A stretch of DNA of 64,000 nt from JBAYIE01 sp965279165 (GTDB taxonomy: Bacteria; Bacteroidota; Bacteroidia; UKL13-3): contig OZ257140.1 in the NCBI GenBank assembly GCA_965279165.1, positions 310,001 through 374,000 of the forward strand, in the 5' to 3' direction. The notes under the pieces are model-generated. The model did no database searches, was not told the origin of the DNA, and was given only the letters and a program-made list of their open reading frames with translations. The position numbers and the translations under genes were made by a program. This document shows, one piece after another, positions 44,489-53,787 of the stretch (its first letter is position 1; every line of letters begins with the position of its first letter).

Positions 44489-44620
44489 TCAGTTATTGTG
44501 AGTTTGAACGCAAGATAAAATTATAAACTACGATTATTACTTTCGATTAATTCAAGCAGAATAATTTCACCTACTATATTAGGTTTACTTACGAATACGT
44601 AAGACTATGTATATGTTATG

Positions 44621-45751
44621 TTACCCTTTCAACAATTCAAATAAACGAACATTAACATAAAGAATATCTCTTCCTATTTTTTCCCCTGTCAAAACACCGA
44701 TATCTTCAAGTTCCTTTAGGTATTTACTGGCTGTAAAACGTGAAATTCCGAGTTGCTCCTCCAAAGTTGATATTCTAGTGTATGGTTGGTGAAATAGAAC
44801 TTCTACCAATTCCTTCGAATATATTTTAGGCAGTTCCGATTTCACTTTTTGTATGGTATCATTCAATAATAATTTGATGCCTCGAATGGTTTTGATGGTA
44901 TCCGTTGCCGAATATGCAACAGAATCCAGCATATAAATAATCCAATCCTCCCATTTCCCATTTTGGCGAACGTCATCCAATCCTTGATAATATGCTTTCT
45001 TATGTTTAATAATAAAAGAACTCAAATAAAGAATTGGTAGTTCAAGCAATCCTTCATTTATCAGGTAAAGAACATTTAGTATACGACCTGTTCTACCATT
45101 TCCATCGTAAAAAGGGTGAATGGATTCAAATTGATAATGCATTATTCCCATTTTAATAAGAGGATCCACATCATCTTTGTTTTCATTGATATATTTCTCC
45201 AGATTTCTCAGCTTTTCTTCGATCACCTCTTTGCCAAATGGCGGCGTATAAATCACTTTACCTGTTTTTGCATTCTTAAGAGCTGTCCCCGGTTGATTTC
45301 TTATTCCGGCATTATTGCCCATCAAACATTCTTGTATTTTCAGAATTTCCCTTGTGGTAATCAGCTTTTTCTTTTTTATAAGTTCATATCCCAACCACAA
45401 AGCTTCTTTATAATTCAAAACTTCTTTAACCGCTGCATTCAGAGTTGGACTTTCAACCGAAAAGGCTTTAAAAAGTTCGTCCTGCGTAGTCAAAATATTT
45501 TCAACTTCCGAACTATCTTTCGCTTCTCGCATCACCAAACTATTTAAAATAATCACCTGGTTAGTTATTTGACCTGCCATGCCTTTAAGTTCAGCCAATG
45601 CTTTATTAGCCAGTATTGCCTTATTATAAACCTTTGGCGTTAACGCTATCTTGGGAGGTAATAACGGAAGTTTGTTATACGGCTTGTTTGAATTGTACAC
45701 GGCTTCTAATTTATATAGGTTGAAATTATTCTGTTTTTTCAACCTATTCAA
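44621..45751 (-). CDS. Fic-domain protein with N-terminal inhibitory helix and C-terminal winged helix
   Basis: 376 residues. The Fic motif is complete: H212-PFYDGNGRTG-R223, which catalyses AMP (or other NMP) transfer to Ser/Thr/Tyr hydroxyls. An inhibitory motif S80-S-E-V-E84-N85 matches (S/T)xxxE(G/N) in a segment before the Fic core, so it is a class II Fic protein that is self-inhibited until Glu84 is displaced. The N-terminal ~75 residues resemble the Fic_N domain. The last ~50 residues form a winged helix (ISTLEEQLGISRFTASKYLKELEDIGVL), suggesting DNA binding and autoregulation. Its promoter holds repeated TTCAAC/GTTGAA boxes. Confidence 0.9.
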   Translation of the reverse strand: MNRLKKQNNFNLYKLEAVYNSNKPYNKLPLLPPKIALTPKVYNKAILANKALAELKGMAGQITNQVIILNSLVMREAKDSSEVENILTTQDELFKAFSVESPTLNAAVKEVLNYKEALWLGYELIKKKKLITTREILKIQECLMGNNAGIRNQPGTALKNAKTGKVIYTPPFGKEVIEEKLRNLEKYINENKDDVDPLIKMGIMHYQFESIHPFYDGNGRTGRILNVLYLINEGLLELPILYLSSFIIKHKKAYYQGLDDVRQNGKWEDWIIYMLDSVAYSATDTIKTIRGIKLLLNDTIQKVKSELPKIYSKELVEVLFHQPYTRISTLEEQLGISRFTASKYLKELEDIGVLTGEKIGRDILYVNVRLFELLKG

Positions 45752-45850
45752 AGATATGTTAATTAATTCAACATATCCAACTTATATGTTGAAATTATTC
45801 CATTTTTTCAACATATATCTAAAATTAGTTCGTTCAGGCAACATATCCAT
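45719..45850 (-). promoter_or_regulatory. Operator-like cluster of TTCAAC/GTTGAA boxes upstream of the Fic gene
   Basis: GTTGAA or TTCAAC occurs at 45719-45724, 45738-45743, 45767-45772, 45788-45793 and 45807-45812. Two boxes make a perfect 10-bp inverted repeat TTCAACATAT-N7-ATATGTTGAA (45767-45793), and two copies of a 23-bp direct repeat (start TGAAATTATTC) lie at 45721 and 45790. The first copy lies inside the first codons of the gene. The arrangement fits binding of a dimeric winged-helix regulator, possibly the Fic protein itself. Confidence 0.6.
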
Positions 45851-45977
45851 AAATTTACAACCTTCCATTAAATAAACCAGAATTAGCCATGTTTACTTTT
45901 TGCATTTTACTATTAATATTATGTTAAAGTTTAACAGTAAAAACAGGCATATTCCTAATAATCGTTTACTTGCAGAC

Positions 45978-46820
45978 ATGAATTTAAATGCAAAATGCTT
46001 CGCAATTCACTTGCTCATTCTTTTTTTGCCAATGCTCGTATTTTCCCAAAATACAGATTCCATCAAAGTGGCAAATTATTACCACAAAGCCAACGAATTT
46101 GGTTATTACCACCACCAATACCAAGTGTATATGGATAGTGTTTTAATGGTGCAACCAACCAATGCCTATTACTGGCAACAAAAAGGCATGCCATTATTAA
46201 AAGCCAATAAAGCCGAACTTGGAATGCCATACCTCGATAGTGCTGTAAAATACAAACCCGATTATATCGATTACCGCGCTTTTATGAAATGTGTTTTTCA
46301 ACGAGATTACAAAGGTGCCATTTCCGATTTCGAAAAAGCCATTCAATTAAAAGGCCATTCCTTTATCATGGATCATTCGTTTGAATTTTATATGGGACTA
46401 AGTTATTTGCAGCTCAATAATCTAACAAAAGCCGATTCGTTGATTCGTTTGTCCACCAAATTTTATGATAAAAGAAATATAACGCCACATTATCTCGAAT
46501 TATTTTACCTCGGTATCATAGAAATGGAAAAAGGTAATTTCCAACTCGCCATAAACCAATTTGATGAGGTGTTAAAACAATACAAGCAATTGCCCGATGC
46601 ACATTATTATAAAGCTTGGTGCACCGAATTATTGCATCTGCATGATGTCGACCCGAATGCAATAAATAAGGACGTATTACAGCTCTATAACCAGGGATTA
46701 GAGAACTTAAAACAAGGTTATGCCATAAACGAAGACAGCTCCTTTTACATGGATTACCCTTATCAGGTGAGAAAAACAAGGTACGAATTCGCGATTAAGC
46801 GATTGACTCAAAAGTTGTAA
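45978..46820 (+). CDS. Secreted TPR-repeat protein
   Basis: 280 residues from the ATG at 45978, with a signal peptide (AIHLLILFLPMLVFSQ). At least three TPR-like units follow (AFMKCVFQRDYKGAISDFEKAIQLKG, EFYMGLSYLQLNNLTKADSLIRLS, LGIIEMEKGNFQLAINQFDEVLKQYKQLPDAHYYKAW), which suggest a helical scaffold for protein binding in the periplasm. No enzymatic motif. A TTG at 45900 and an ATG at 45921 would give longer forms, but they would bury the signal peptide. Confidence 0.78.
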   Translation: MNLNAKCFAIHLLILFLPMLVFSQNTDSIKVANYYHKANEFGYYHHQYQVYMDSVLMVQPTNAYYWQQKGMPLLKANKAELGMPYLDSAVKYKPDYIDYRAFMKCVFQRDYKGAISDFEKAIQLKGHSFIMDHSFEFYMGLSYLQLNNLTKADSLIRLSTKFYDKRNITPHYLELFYLGIIEMEKGNFQLAINQFDEVLKQYKQLPDAHYYKAWCTELLHLHDVDPNAINKDVLQLYNQGLENLKQGYAINEDSSFYMDYPYQVRKTRYEFAIKRLTQKL

Positions 46821-46841
46821 ACATCGAAAAAATTGAAGAGC

Positions 46842-47356
46842 CACAGATTGCACAGATAACACAGATTTAATCGATTGAAATAAATTAAACCACAAAGCAC
46901 GCAGAGGTTTTTCGCAGAGAGCGCAAAGGATTTCAGCTACCGAATGACCAATGCCATCTGACCAATGACTTGACTAATGACTTTCGACTGAATGCTGATC
47001 GCTGAATGCGCTTTTAGACACAGATGACACAGATTTTAACCGCAAAGGACACAAAGGTTTTTCGCAGAGAGCGCAAAGGATTTCAGCCACCGAATGACCA
47101 ATGACAACTGACCAATGACAAATGACCACTGACTAATGACTTCTGACTGATTACTGATCGCTGAATGCGCTTTTAGACACAGATGACACAGATTTTAACC
47201 GCAAAGCTCGCAAAGTTTTTTCGCAAAGTGCACAAAGGATTTCAGCCACCAAATGTCCAATGACAAATGACAACTGACCAATGACCAATGACTTCTGACC
47301 AATGACAAATGACCACTGACTAATGACTTCTGACTGATTGCTGATCGCTGAATCCT
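46842..47356. repeat. Three tandem ~150-160-bp repeats of CGCAAAGG and TGACCAATGAC words
   Basis: Fills the 672-bp gap between the TPR and MBL genes. Copies are aligned by TTCGCAGAGA at 46911, 47061 and (as TTCGCAAAG) 47220, giving periods of 150 and 159 bp. Each contains CACAGATGACACAGATTTTAACCGCAAAG-like words, AAAGGATTTCAGC, and degenerate TGACCAATGAC / TGACTAATGAC runs. The first half recurs in reverse orientation at 58616-58695. No believable gene is inside. Confidence 0.75.
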
Positions 47357-47492
47357 CAATCAATAAAATCCCCTCCCATCATTAAAAGTGCTTAAACCAT
47401 GAAACAAATGCTCATTTATCCATCATTTAGGTCCTTTCGCCTATTTATTGTTTTAATTGCCAAACAAAATTGAATTATTGCACCTACCATTT

Positions 47493-48611
47493 ATGAAAGG
47501 TCTTAAAACAAGCATGATAATAATATTAATAAGTTTGGTGCTTTCTGCTCTTGCAGGATTTGCTTTCTTACAACATCCAAAGTTTGGCAAAAACCCAACC
47601 GGCAAACGTCTCGAACGAATTATCAAATCGCCCAATTACCAAAATAATGCATTTCAAAACCTGCACCCCACTCCTATGCTGGCAGAAGATGCGAGCTATT
47701 TTAAGGTAATGAAAGAATTTCTGTTTGGAGAAAAGAAACATAAAACGCCATCTCAAAAACTACCCGGAATTAAAATCAATCTGCATCAATTGGATGCGAA
47801 TCAAAATATATTGGTGTGGTTTGGACATTCGTCTTATTATATGCAATTGGATGGCAAAAAATTTCTGGTCGACCCGGTTTTTAGTGGTGCAGCTTCTCCT
47901 TTTAGTTTTATGGTAAATGCATTTAATGGAACCGATTTATACACCGTCGAAGATTTTCCGAGTATAGATTACCTAATCATTACCCACGACCATTGGGACC
48001 ATTTGGATTATGAAACCATTTTAAAACTAAAATCGAAAACAAGTAAAGTAATTTGCGCATTGGGAGTTGGAGAACATCTAGCCTATTGGGGTTATGATGA
48101 AACTCTCATCACAGAATTGGATTGGAATGAATCTGCTTCACTCGAAATGGGCTTTGCTATAACGGCTTTACCGGCACGGCATTTTTCGGGGAGAAGTTTG
48201 GTACGAAACAAAAGCATTTGGAATTCCTTTGCTCTGCAAACTCCTACGCAAAAAATATACCTGGGAGGCGATAGTGGCTACGATACCCACTTTGCCGAAA
48301 TCGGTAAAACCCACGGTCCATTTGATTTAGCCATCCTCGAAAACGGACAATACGACCAAAGTTGGCGCTATATCCATATGTTGCCCGATCAGGTATTGGT
48401 TGCAGCAAAAGAGTTAAAAGCCAAAAGACTGTTTCCGGTACACAATTCTAAATTTGCATTGGCAAACCACAATTGGAACGAACCTTTAATTGCAATCAGT
48501 GCATTAAACAACCATTCACAAATTCCTTTGGTAACGCCAATAATAGGTGAACCTGTATATTTGGAAGATACAACGCAAACTTTTTCCAAATGGTGGGAAG
48601 GAATTAATTAA
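47493..48611 (+). CDS. MBL-fold metallo-hydrolase (UlaG/NAPE-PLD-like)
   Basis: 372 residues from the ATG at 47493. An N-terminal membrane anchor (IIILISLVLSALAGFAFL) is followed by a metallo-beta-lactamase domain: the zinc motif H165-DHWDH170, LVDPVFSGAASPF, and a later zinc His in ALPARHFSGR, with Asp in GGDSGYD. This layout, with SWRYIHMLPDQ near the end, is found in UlaG-like lactonases and NAPE-PLD-type phosphodiesterases. The substrate is unknown; the catalytic part is outside the cytosol if the anchor is genuine. A TTG at 47457 is an alternative start. Confidence 0.87.
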   Translation: MKGLKTSMIIILISLVLSALAGFAFLQHPKFGKNPTGKRLERIIKSPNYQNNAFQNLHPTPMLAEDASYFKVMKEFLFGEKKHKTPSQKLPGIKINLHQLDANQNILVWFGHSSYYMQLDGKKFLVDPVFSGAASPFSFMVNAFNGTDLYTVEDFPSIDYLIITHDHWDHLDYETILKLKSKTSKVICALGVGEHLAYWGYDETLITELDWNESASLEMGFAITALPARHFSGRSLVRNKSIWNSFALQTPTQKIYLGGDSGYDTHFAEIGKTHGPFDLAILENGQYDQSWRYIHMLPDQVLVAAKELKAKRLFPVHNSKFALANHNWNEPLIAISALNNHSQIPLVTPIIGEPVYLEDTTQTFSKWWEGIN

Positions 48612-48625
48612 ACATTATTTTAAAT

Positions 48626-49069
48626 ATGGCAAAAGAAATCACAACCAATATTCTGATCAAAGCATCTCCTGAAAAAATATGGCATATCCTAATGGATACC
48701 AAATCATACCCACAATGGAATCCTTTTATTGTTTCCATGGAAGGTGATTTAATGGTAAACCACAAAATAAAGGCAAAGATTCAACCACCCGGTGCAAGTG
48801 CAATGACCTTTAAACCAACATTACTTGTAGTAGAACCCAATAAAGAACTACGCTGGCTTGGTCATTTACTTATTCCCAGACTTTTTGATGGCGAACACAA
48901 GTTTGAACTTGCCGACAATGAAAATGGAACAACCACCTTTACCCAAAGCGAAAAATTTACCGGTATATTGGTTCCATTGTTCAAAAAAATGCTCGACAAC
49001 AATACCATAGCCGGATTTAATTTAATGAATGAAAAACTTAAAGAAAGAGCTGAAGCCGTAAAAACGTAA
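48626..49069 (+). CDS. SRPBCC domain protein (polyketide cyclase/dehydrase-like)
   Basis: 147 residues. ITTNILIKASPEKIWHILMDTKSYPQWNPFI is the typical opening of PYR/PYL- and START-like bacterial SRPBCC proteins, with LRWLGHLLIPRLFDGEHKFEL and a C-terminal helix MLDNNTIAGFNLMNEKLKERAE. It starts 14 nt after the MBL gene, so the pair is likely one transcript. It is not close to the SRPBCC paralogues at the window start. The ligand is unknown. Confidence 0.85.
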   Translation: MAKEITTNILIKASPEKIWHILMDTKSYPQWNPFIVSMEGDLMVNHKIKAKIQPPGASAMTFKPTLLVVEPNKELRWLGHLLIPRLFDGEHKFELADNENGTTTFTQSEKFTGILVPLFKKMLDNNTIAGFNLMNEKLKERAEAVKT

Positions 49070-49219
49070 TTACGTAATTATGTAAATTTCGTAATTACGT
49101 AGTTCGTAATAACTCCAAACCGCTACCCAAATCCGTAATTCGTAATAACTCCAAACCGCAACCCAACTCATATCTTATATCTTATATCTTATAACTCATA
49201 TCTTATAACTTATATCTCC
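49064..49219. repeat. ACGTAATTACGT palindrome, 36-bp repeats and CATATCTTATA words
   Basis: The SRPBCC stop codon lies in a 12-bp palindrome ACGTAATTACGT (49064-49075). A 28-bp sequence starting TTCGTAATAACTCCAAACCG occurs at 49103-49130 and 49139-49166 (period 36). The rest (49167-49219) consists of CATATCTTATA/ATAACTCATATC words, the reverse complement of the family at 405-460. Confidence 0.65.
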
Positions 49220-49220
49220 A

Positions 49221-50009
49221 ATGGACTTTCTCGAAAAAAACAAACAATCCTGGAACAACCGCACCGAACACCATTTGGCATCCAACTTTTATGATGTTAA
49301 AGGTTTTATTGCCGGAAAATCATCGCTTAACGATATCGAATTAAACCTATTGGGCGATGTAAAAGGAAAATCCATTTTGCATTTGCAGTGTCATTTCGGA
49401 CAAGATACCTTATCCTTATGTCGATTGGGGGCAAACGTTACCGGAGTTGATTTTTCGGACAAAGCCATCGATGCTGCAAACCAACTTGCCATTCAAACCG
49501 GTTTACCGGCAACCTTTATTTGTTGCGATATTTATGCTTTGCCCGAAGTTTTAAACGAAACATACGATATCGTATTTACCAGTTATGGAACAATAGGTTG
49601 GTTACCGGATATAAACCAATGGGCAGCGGTTGTAAGTAAATATATAAAGCCGGGCGGACAATTCATTTTTGCAGAATTTCATCCCGTAGTTTGGATGTTT
49701 GATAACGATTTTACCAAAATTCAATACCGTTATTTTAATTCGGACCCAATTATCGAAACGGAACCCGGAACCTATGCCGATAAAGACGCGCCTATCAAAG
49801 ATGAAATCATTTCGTGGAACCATGGAATGGCCGAAGTGATAAACAGTTTAATCAAACAAGGATTAACTTTAACCGAACTACAGGAATTTGATTATACGCC
49901 CTATCCGTGTTTTGCAACTACCGAAGAATTTGAACCCGGAAAATTTAGAATTCCATCCATGGAAAATAAAATTCCAATGGTTTATGCGTTGAAAGCAATA
50001 AAAAAATAA
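49221..50009 (+). CDS. Class I SAM-dependent methyltransferase
   Basis: 262 residues. Motif I ILHLQCHFGQDTLSLCRLGANVTGVDFSDKAID (the H-x-G variant of the glycine loop), motif II acidic residue in GVDFSD, and motif IV IVFTSYGTIGWLPD are clear. The N-terminal start MDFLEKNKQSWNNRTEHHL is characteristic of a common bacterial methyltransferase group. Small-molecule target unknown. Cytosolic. Confidence 0.87.
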   Translation: MDFLEKNKQSWNNRTEHHLASNFYDVKGFIAGKSSLNDIELNLLGDVKGKSILHLQCHFGQDTLSLCRLGANVTGVDFSDKAIDAANQLAIQTGLPATFICCDIYALPEVLNETYDIVFTSYGTIGWLPDINQWAAVVSKYIKPGGQFIFAEFHPVVWMFDNDFTKIQYRYFNSDPIIETEPGTYADKDAPIKDEIISWNHGMAEVINSLIKQGLTLTELQEFDYTPYPCFATTEEFEPGKFRIPSMENKIPMVYALKAIKK

Positions 50010-50051
50010 ACAATTTAGCATCCTTCTTGTTGTTGTATAAAAGATGATAAA

Positions 50052-50678
50052 ATGCATATAGAAATCTGGAGCGATGTGGTTTGTCCATTTTGTTATATCG
50101 GCAAACGTCGATTCGAAGCGGCACTCGAACAATTTAAAGACAAAGAAAATGTTACCATAGAATGGAAAAGCTATCTACTTAATCCGGATTTAAAAACCAA
50201 TCCCGATATTTCAATCAACCAATACCTTGCTAACCATAAAGGAATTTCATTAGAGCAGGCAACACAAATGAACGAATACGTAACCAATATGGCTTTGCAA
50301 AGTGGATTAACCTATCACATGGAAAAAGCCATTGTTGCCAATTCGTTTTTAGCCCATCAGTTCATTCATTTTGCCAAAGAAAATGGTAAACAAAACGAAG
50401 CGGAAGAAGTATTATTCCGTTCATATTTTACAGAAGGAAAAAACATTGATGATATGCAGATATTGATGCAATTGGGTGAAGAAATTGGCTTCGAATCCAT
50501 TGCTGTTAAAGTAGCCTTGTCGAATGGCAATTATCAATCACCCGTGCACCACGACCTCGAAGAAGCACGTCGCATAGGTATTCAAGGCGTACCATTTTTT
50601 GTTTTCGATCGTAAATATGCCGTTTCCGGTGCCCAAGAAATTGATGTATTTTTAAAAACGATGGATCAGGCTAATTAA
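50052..50678 (+). CDS. DsbA family oxidoreductase, FrnE-like
   Basis: 208 residues. The active site WSDVVCPFCYIGKRR (C11-PF-C14) and late cis-Pro motif GIQGVPFFVFDRKYAVSGAQ match the FrnE branch of DsbA-like thiol oxidoreductases. There is no signal peptide, so it is cytosolic, as usual for FrnE. Members are linked to polyketide isomerisation or oxidative-stress defence; the substrate here is unknown. Confidence 0.9.
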   Translation: MHIEIWSDVVCPFCYIGKRRFEAALEQFKDKENVTIEWKSYLLNPDLKTNPDISINQYLANHKGISLEQATQMNEYVTNMALQSGLTYHMEKAIVANSFLAHQFIHFAKENGKQNEAEEVLFRSYFTEGKNIDDMQILMQLGEEIGFESIAVKVALSNGNYQSPVHHDLEEARRIGIQGVPFFVFDRKYAVSGAQEIDVFLKTMDQAN

Positions 50679-50753
50679 TAAAAACACACTATATCGTTTG
50701 ACTAGTTACATTTACTGATTCCAGCCATGGACCGTCGTCCGTGGCTAATTTGT

Positions 50754-51446
50754 TTAATGACGATTGCCAGTCCTCAATATCCTCCCATCCTCCATTTCAA
50801 TCACCCGATGCGTTCTAGTAGCAAATTCGTTGTCGTGGGTAACAATGAGCAAGGATTGGTTATAAACACGAGATAATTCTTCGAAAATATTGAATACAAT
50901 TTCGCTGTTCTTTTTATCGAGGTTACCGGTTGGCTCATCACCCATAATAATTAATGGATCGTTTATCAATGCACGGGCAATGGCTACACGTTGTTTTTGT
51001 CCACCCGACAATTGGTTCGGACGTTTTAGTGCTTCATTTTCGATTCCAAGAATCTTTAATTTTTCATACGCCCTTTCCTCAATTTCTTTTTCGCTGTATT
51101 TGCTCAATTTGATTCCGGGCAACATAACATTTCGCAACACCGAAAATTCATTCAACAAATAATGAAACTGAAAAACAAAGCCGATTTTTTCATTTCGAAC
51201 ACGGGCGAGTTCTTTTTCTTTTCTGTTGCGCATTGATTGTCCATCCAACAATAGGTCGCCTTCATAATCCGTATCCATGGTTGAAAGAATATACAATAGC
51301 GTGGATTTTCCGCAACCCGATTTACCGATTACCGAAACAAAATCTCCTTTATTCATCGAAAACGAAACCTCTTTCAAAATCTGAATGGATACAGGATCAT
51401 GAAAATATTTGGAAATCTCTACTGCTTCTAAAATCTGCTCTTTCAT
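50754..51446 (-). CDS. ABC transporter ATP-binding protein (LolD/MacB-like)
   Basis: 230 residues with a complete nucleotide-binding domain: Walker A GKSGCGKST, Q-loop FVFQFHYLLNEFSV, signature LSGGQKQRVAIARAL, Walker B LIIMGDEPTGNLD, and H-loop IVTHD. The EPTGNLDxxN feature and single-domain layout are typical of the LolD/MacB/FtsE type that drive mechanotransmission rather than bulk import. It begins immediately after the stop of the permease (zero gap). With the adaptor at 52703 it forms a tripartite export or lipoprotein-sorting system. Confidence 0.92.
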   Translation of the reverse strand: MKEQILEAVEISKYFHDPVSIQILKEVSFSMNKGDFVSVIGKSGCGKSTLLYILSTMDTDYEGDLLLDGQSMRNRKEKELARVRNEKIGFVFQFHYLLNEFSVLRNVMLPGIKLSKYSEKEIEERAYEKLKILGIENEALKRPNQLSGGQKQRVAIARALINDPLIIMGDEPTGNLDKKNSEIVFNIFEELSRVYNQSLLIVTHDNEFATRTHRVIEMEDGRILRTGNRH

Positions 51447-52706
51447 TTATTTCCCTCTTATAATGATTACAGGATCTATTTTGCTGGCTTTACGCGCAGG
51501 GAAATAACCAGCGAAATAGGTTGTTACCACCGAAAAAATACTACCGATGATATAGAACTTAGGATTGTAATTTACCGGAAAGGTTTTAATGGTTGGCAAT
51601 GCTTCGGTATTAAAAGGTATATTATCGATTACATTGGAAAGTCCATACCCCAATAACAAACCAAGTGTTCCGCCAAAAATTCCTATGGTAAGCGCAATCG
51701 AAATAAATATGGCATTTACATCTCTTCCCGAAAAACCGGTAGCTTTTAAAATGGCAATCGAATCCATCTTTTCATAAATCATCATATTCAGTATATTGTA
51801 TATCCCAAATCCAGCAACAATTAACAGAGTAATTCCTACTGCATACGAAATCAGATTTCTAACATTGGTACCTGTTTCAAATTGTGCATTCGCTTTTTGA
51901 ATATCAATGGCATCTACTTCAAATAATTGTTGAAATTCGATTGCCATGGCTGGTGCATTCAAAATATCATGTAATTTAATCTGTACATCTGTTACATAAT
52001 TATTCGATTCGCCTAAAAGCTTTTGCGTAGTGTTAATGGAGGCATAACTTTGAACCTTATCAATATCCGTTAATCCAGATTGAAAATAACCAACTACCTT
52101 TAGTTGCATTCTTTCACCTTTTGCCGTTGTAACCTGAATTACATCCCCGATATTGGCAAGCATTTTATCTGCAGCCGCCTTCCCGAGTATGATACTGTTT
52201 GGTACATGCTTCAAATCAATATAATTTCCGTAGGTAACATATTCACTAAACTTAAATAATTTGTTTTCCAACTCAACATCAATACCATTGATAACACCGG
52301 TTAATTCAACCGAACCCACATTATAAAACACTTGTGCAGTTATTTTTGGTGCAGCACCCAATACCCGATTATCTTTTCGTAAAGCTTGCATCACCGAACC
52401 TATATTATAAATTTCTATGCGTTCATTTTTTGGTTTAACCGAATGCACAAAATTTTTAAACGATTTATATTTCTCAGAAACATCAATTGGCTGCATTGCT
52501 GATGCTTTTACTTCCTTATACAAGCGTATGTGTGGAGAACGGTTCAGAATCAACCCATCCAGCATCCCGTTTAATCCCGACATAAAACTAAGCAAAGTGA
52601 TAAACATGGTGATACTGAATGTTACCCCAATGGCTGCTACCAAGGTTTGTCGCCATCTTGCGAGCAACAACGATTTCGAAACATCAGCAATCAGTTTTAT
52701 TCTCAT
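51447..52706 (-). CDS. FtsX-like ABC transporter permease (MacB/LolE type)
   Basis: 419 residues with the four-TM layout of type VII ABC permeases: TM1 at about 20-43, a long extracytosolic domain (about 50-285), then three TM segments (about 285-310, 333-360, 385-405). VVTTYFAGYFPARKASKIDPVIIIRGK at the C-terminus is typical (PARKAxxxDPxxxLR). The start overlaps the adaptor's stop by 4 nt. It works with the ATPase at 50754 to push substrate from the periplasmic side toward the adaptor and an outer membrane channel not seen here. Confidence 0.88.
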   Translation of the reverse strand: MRIKLIADVSKSLLLARWRQTLVAAIGVTFSITMFITLLSFMSGLNGMLDGLILNRSPHIRLYKEVKASAMQPIDVSEKYKSFKNFVHSVKPKNERIEIYNIGSVMQALRKDNRVLGAAPKITAQVFYNVGSVELTGVINGIDVELENKLFKFSEYVTYGNYIDLKHVPNSIILGKAAADKMLANIGDVIQVTTAKGERMQLKVVGYFQSGLTDIDKVQSYASINTTQKLLGESNNYVTDVQIKLHDILNAPAMAIEFQQLFEVDAIDIQKANAQFETGTNVRNLISYAVGITLLIVAGFGIYNILNMMIYEKMDSIAILKATGFSGRDVNAIFISIALTIGIFGGTLGLLLGYGLSNVIDNIPFNTEALPTIKTFPVNYNPKFYIIGSIFSVVTTYFAGYFPARKASKIDPVIIIRGK

Positions 52707-53782
52707 GGAGCCGTTTTAATCAGTTCATCATTTTCCGTAATACCTGATAGTATCTCGATTTTTTGATAATCCTTCAATCCGGTAGTAACCCTAACTTTTT
52801 CCCCATCCTTATTCATTACCAACGAATCCTGCAACAAATAACTTCGAGGAATAAGGAGGGCATTTTGCTTGGTTTGTAAAATTATATTCGCTTCAAAAGT
52901 CATATTGGGATACAACACATCCGGAGGCTTCACAAATTCTGCTTCTACCAAAAATGTTTTAGACCTTTCATTCATCACCGGATCTATTTTTGTGACCGTT
53001 GCTTCAAAAACTGAACCTTTATAACTATCAAACATTACAATCACTTCCTGTTCTTTTTTCACTTTAATAATATCATATTCATCAACCTGTAATTCGAGGA
53101 TAAACTTTTTTAAATCTCCGATAACTGCAAGGGGTGTTTGTGTATTTACCAGTTCCCCTTTTGATTTAAGAATCTTATAAACCATCCCGTTTATCTCGCT
53201 TTTCACCGTAAAATCGCCGGCAAGGCGTGAAGAAATTTGTAGGCTCTTTTTTGCTTGTGATGAAGTAAGATTTAACTGGCGTTGTAAATCTTTATACCTT
53301 ACTAGCGAAGAAAAATAAGCAGTTTTTGCATTGCGATAATTCAATTCTCTCAGTTCCAACTCTGCCTTTGTTCCAACTTGCTGATCCCATAAATTCTTTT
53401 GACGGATATAGGCCGTTGAATCAACTTGCAGCTTATTGTACGACAATTCAATCATCAATTTGGCTTCATTTAATTTGCCCTGGTTGGCATTGATATCGGC
53501 ATAAGCAGCATTTAATTCAGCATTTTCGCGGTTTAGTTGTTGTGCTTCGTTGGATAACGATAAAATTGGGGTACCTATTTGAACGGTATCTCCTTCGGTA
53601 ACATAAATATTTTCGATAATACCAATAGCATTGGCAAATGCTTGATACTGGTTATATGCTTTTACGGTACCCGAAGCATATACGGATTCGGAAATGGAAT
53701 TAATCTCAGGTTTAACCGTTTCTACTTTTTTACCGCAGCCGTAAAGCGATACTGCAAGTAAGAACAAGATGTTTTTTTTCAC
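52703..53782 (-). CDS. HlyD/MacA-type periplasmic adaptor, lipoprotein
   Basis: 359 residues with a lipoprotein signal (FLLAVSLYGC). The adaptor pattern is visible: SVYASGTVKAYNQYQAFANAIGIIENIYVTEGDTVQIGTPILSL (first half of a barrel-sandwich), a coiled-coil hairpin of about 100 residues, LAGDFTVKSEINGMVYKILKSKGELVNTQTPLAVIGDL (second half), then a beta-barrel domain. It links the inner membrane pump to an outer membrane exit duct. The -7-like box just upstream suggests a promoter very close to the start. The substrate is unknown. Confidence 0.87.
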   Translation of the reverse strand: MKKNILFLLAVSLYGCGKKVETVKPEINSISESVYASGTVKAYNQYQAFANAIGIIENIYVTEGDTVQIGTPILSLSNEAQQLNRENAELNAAYADINANQGKLNEAKLMIELSYNKLQVDSTAYIRQKNLWDQQVGTKAELELRELNYRNAKTAYFSSLVRYKDLQRQLNLTSSQAKKSLQISSRLAGDFTVKSEINGMVYKILKSKGELVNTQTPLAVIGDLKKFILELQVDEYDIIKVKKEQEVIVMFDSYKGSVFEATVTKIDPVMNERSKTFLVEAEFVKPPDVLYPNMTFEANIILQTKQNALLIPRSYLLQDSLVMNKDGEKVRVTTGLKDYQKIEILSGITENDELIKTAP

Positions 53783-53787
53783 TGAAA

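Noticed and set aside
45116..45547. 143-codon frame opposite the Fic gene
   Set aside because: Antisense to a Fic gene with intact catalytic motifs; low-complexity hydrophobic content from reverse reading.
47151..47363. 70-codon minus-strand frame with SLVIGQLSFVIGH-type repeats
   Set aside because: It is translated from the TGACCAATGAC repeat array; the same junk protein pattern appears wherever these repeats occur.
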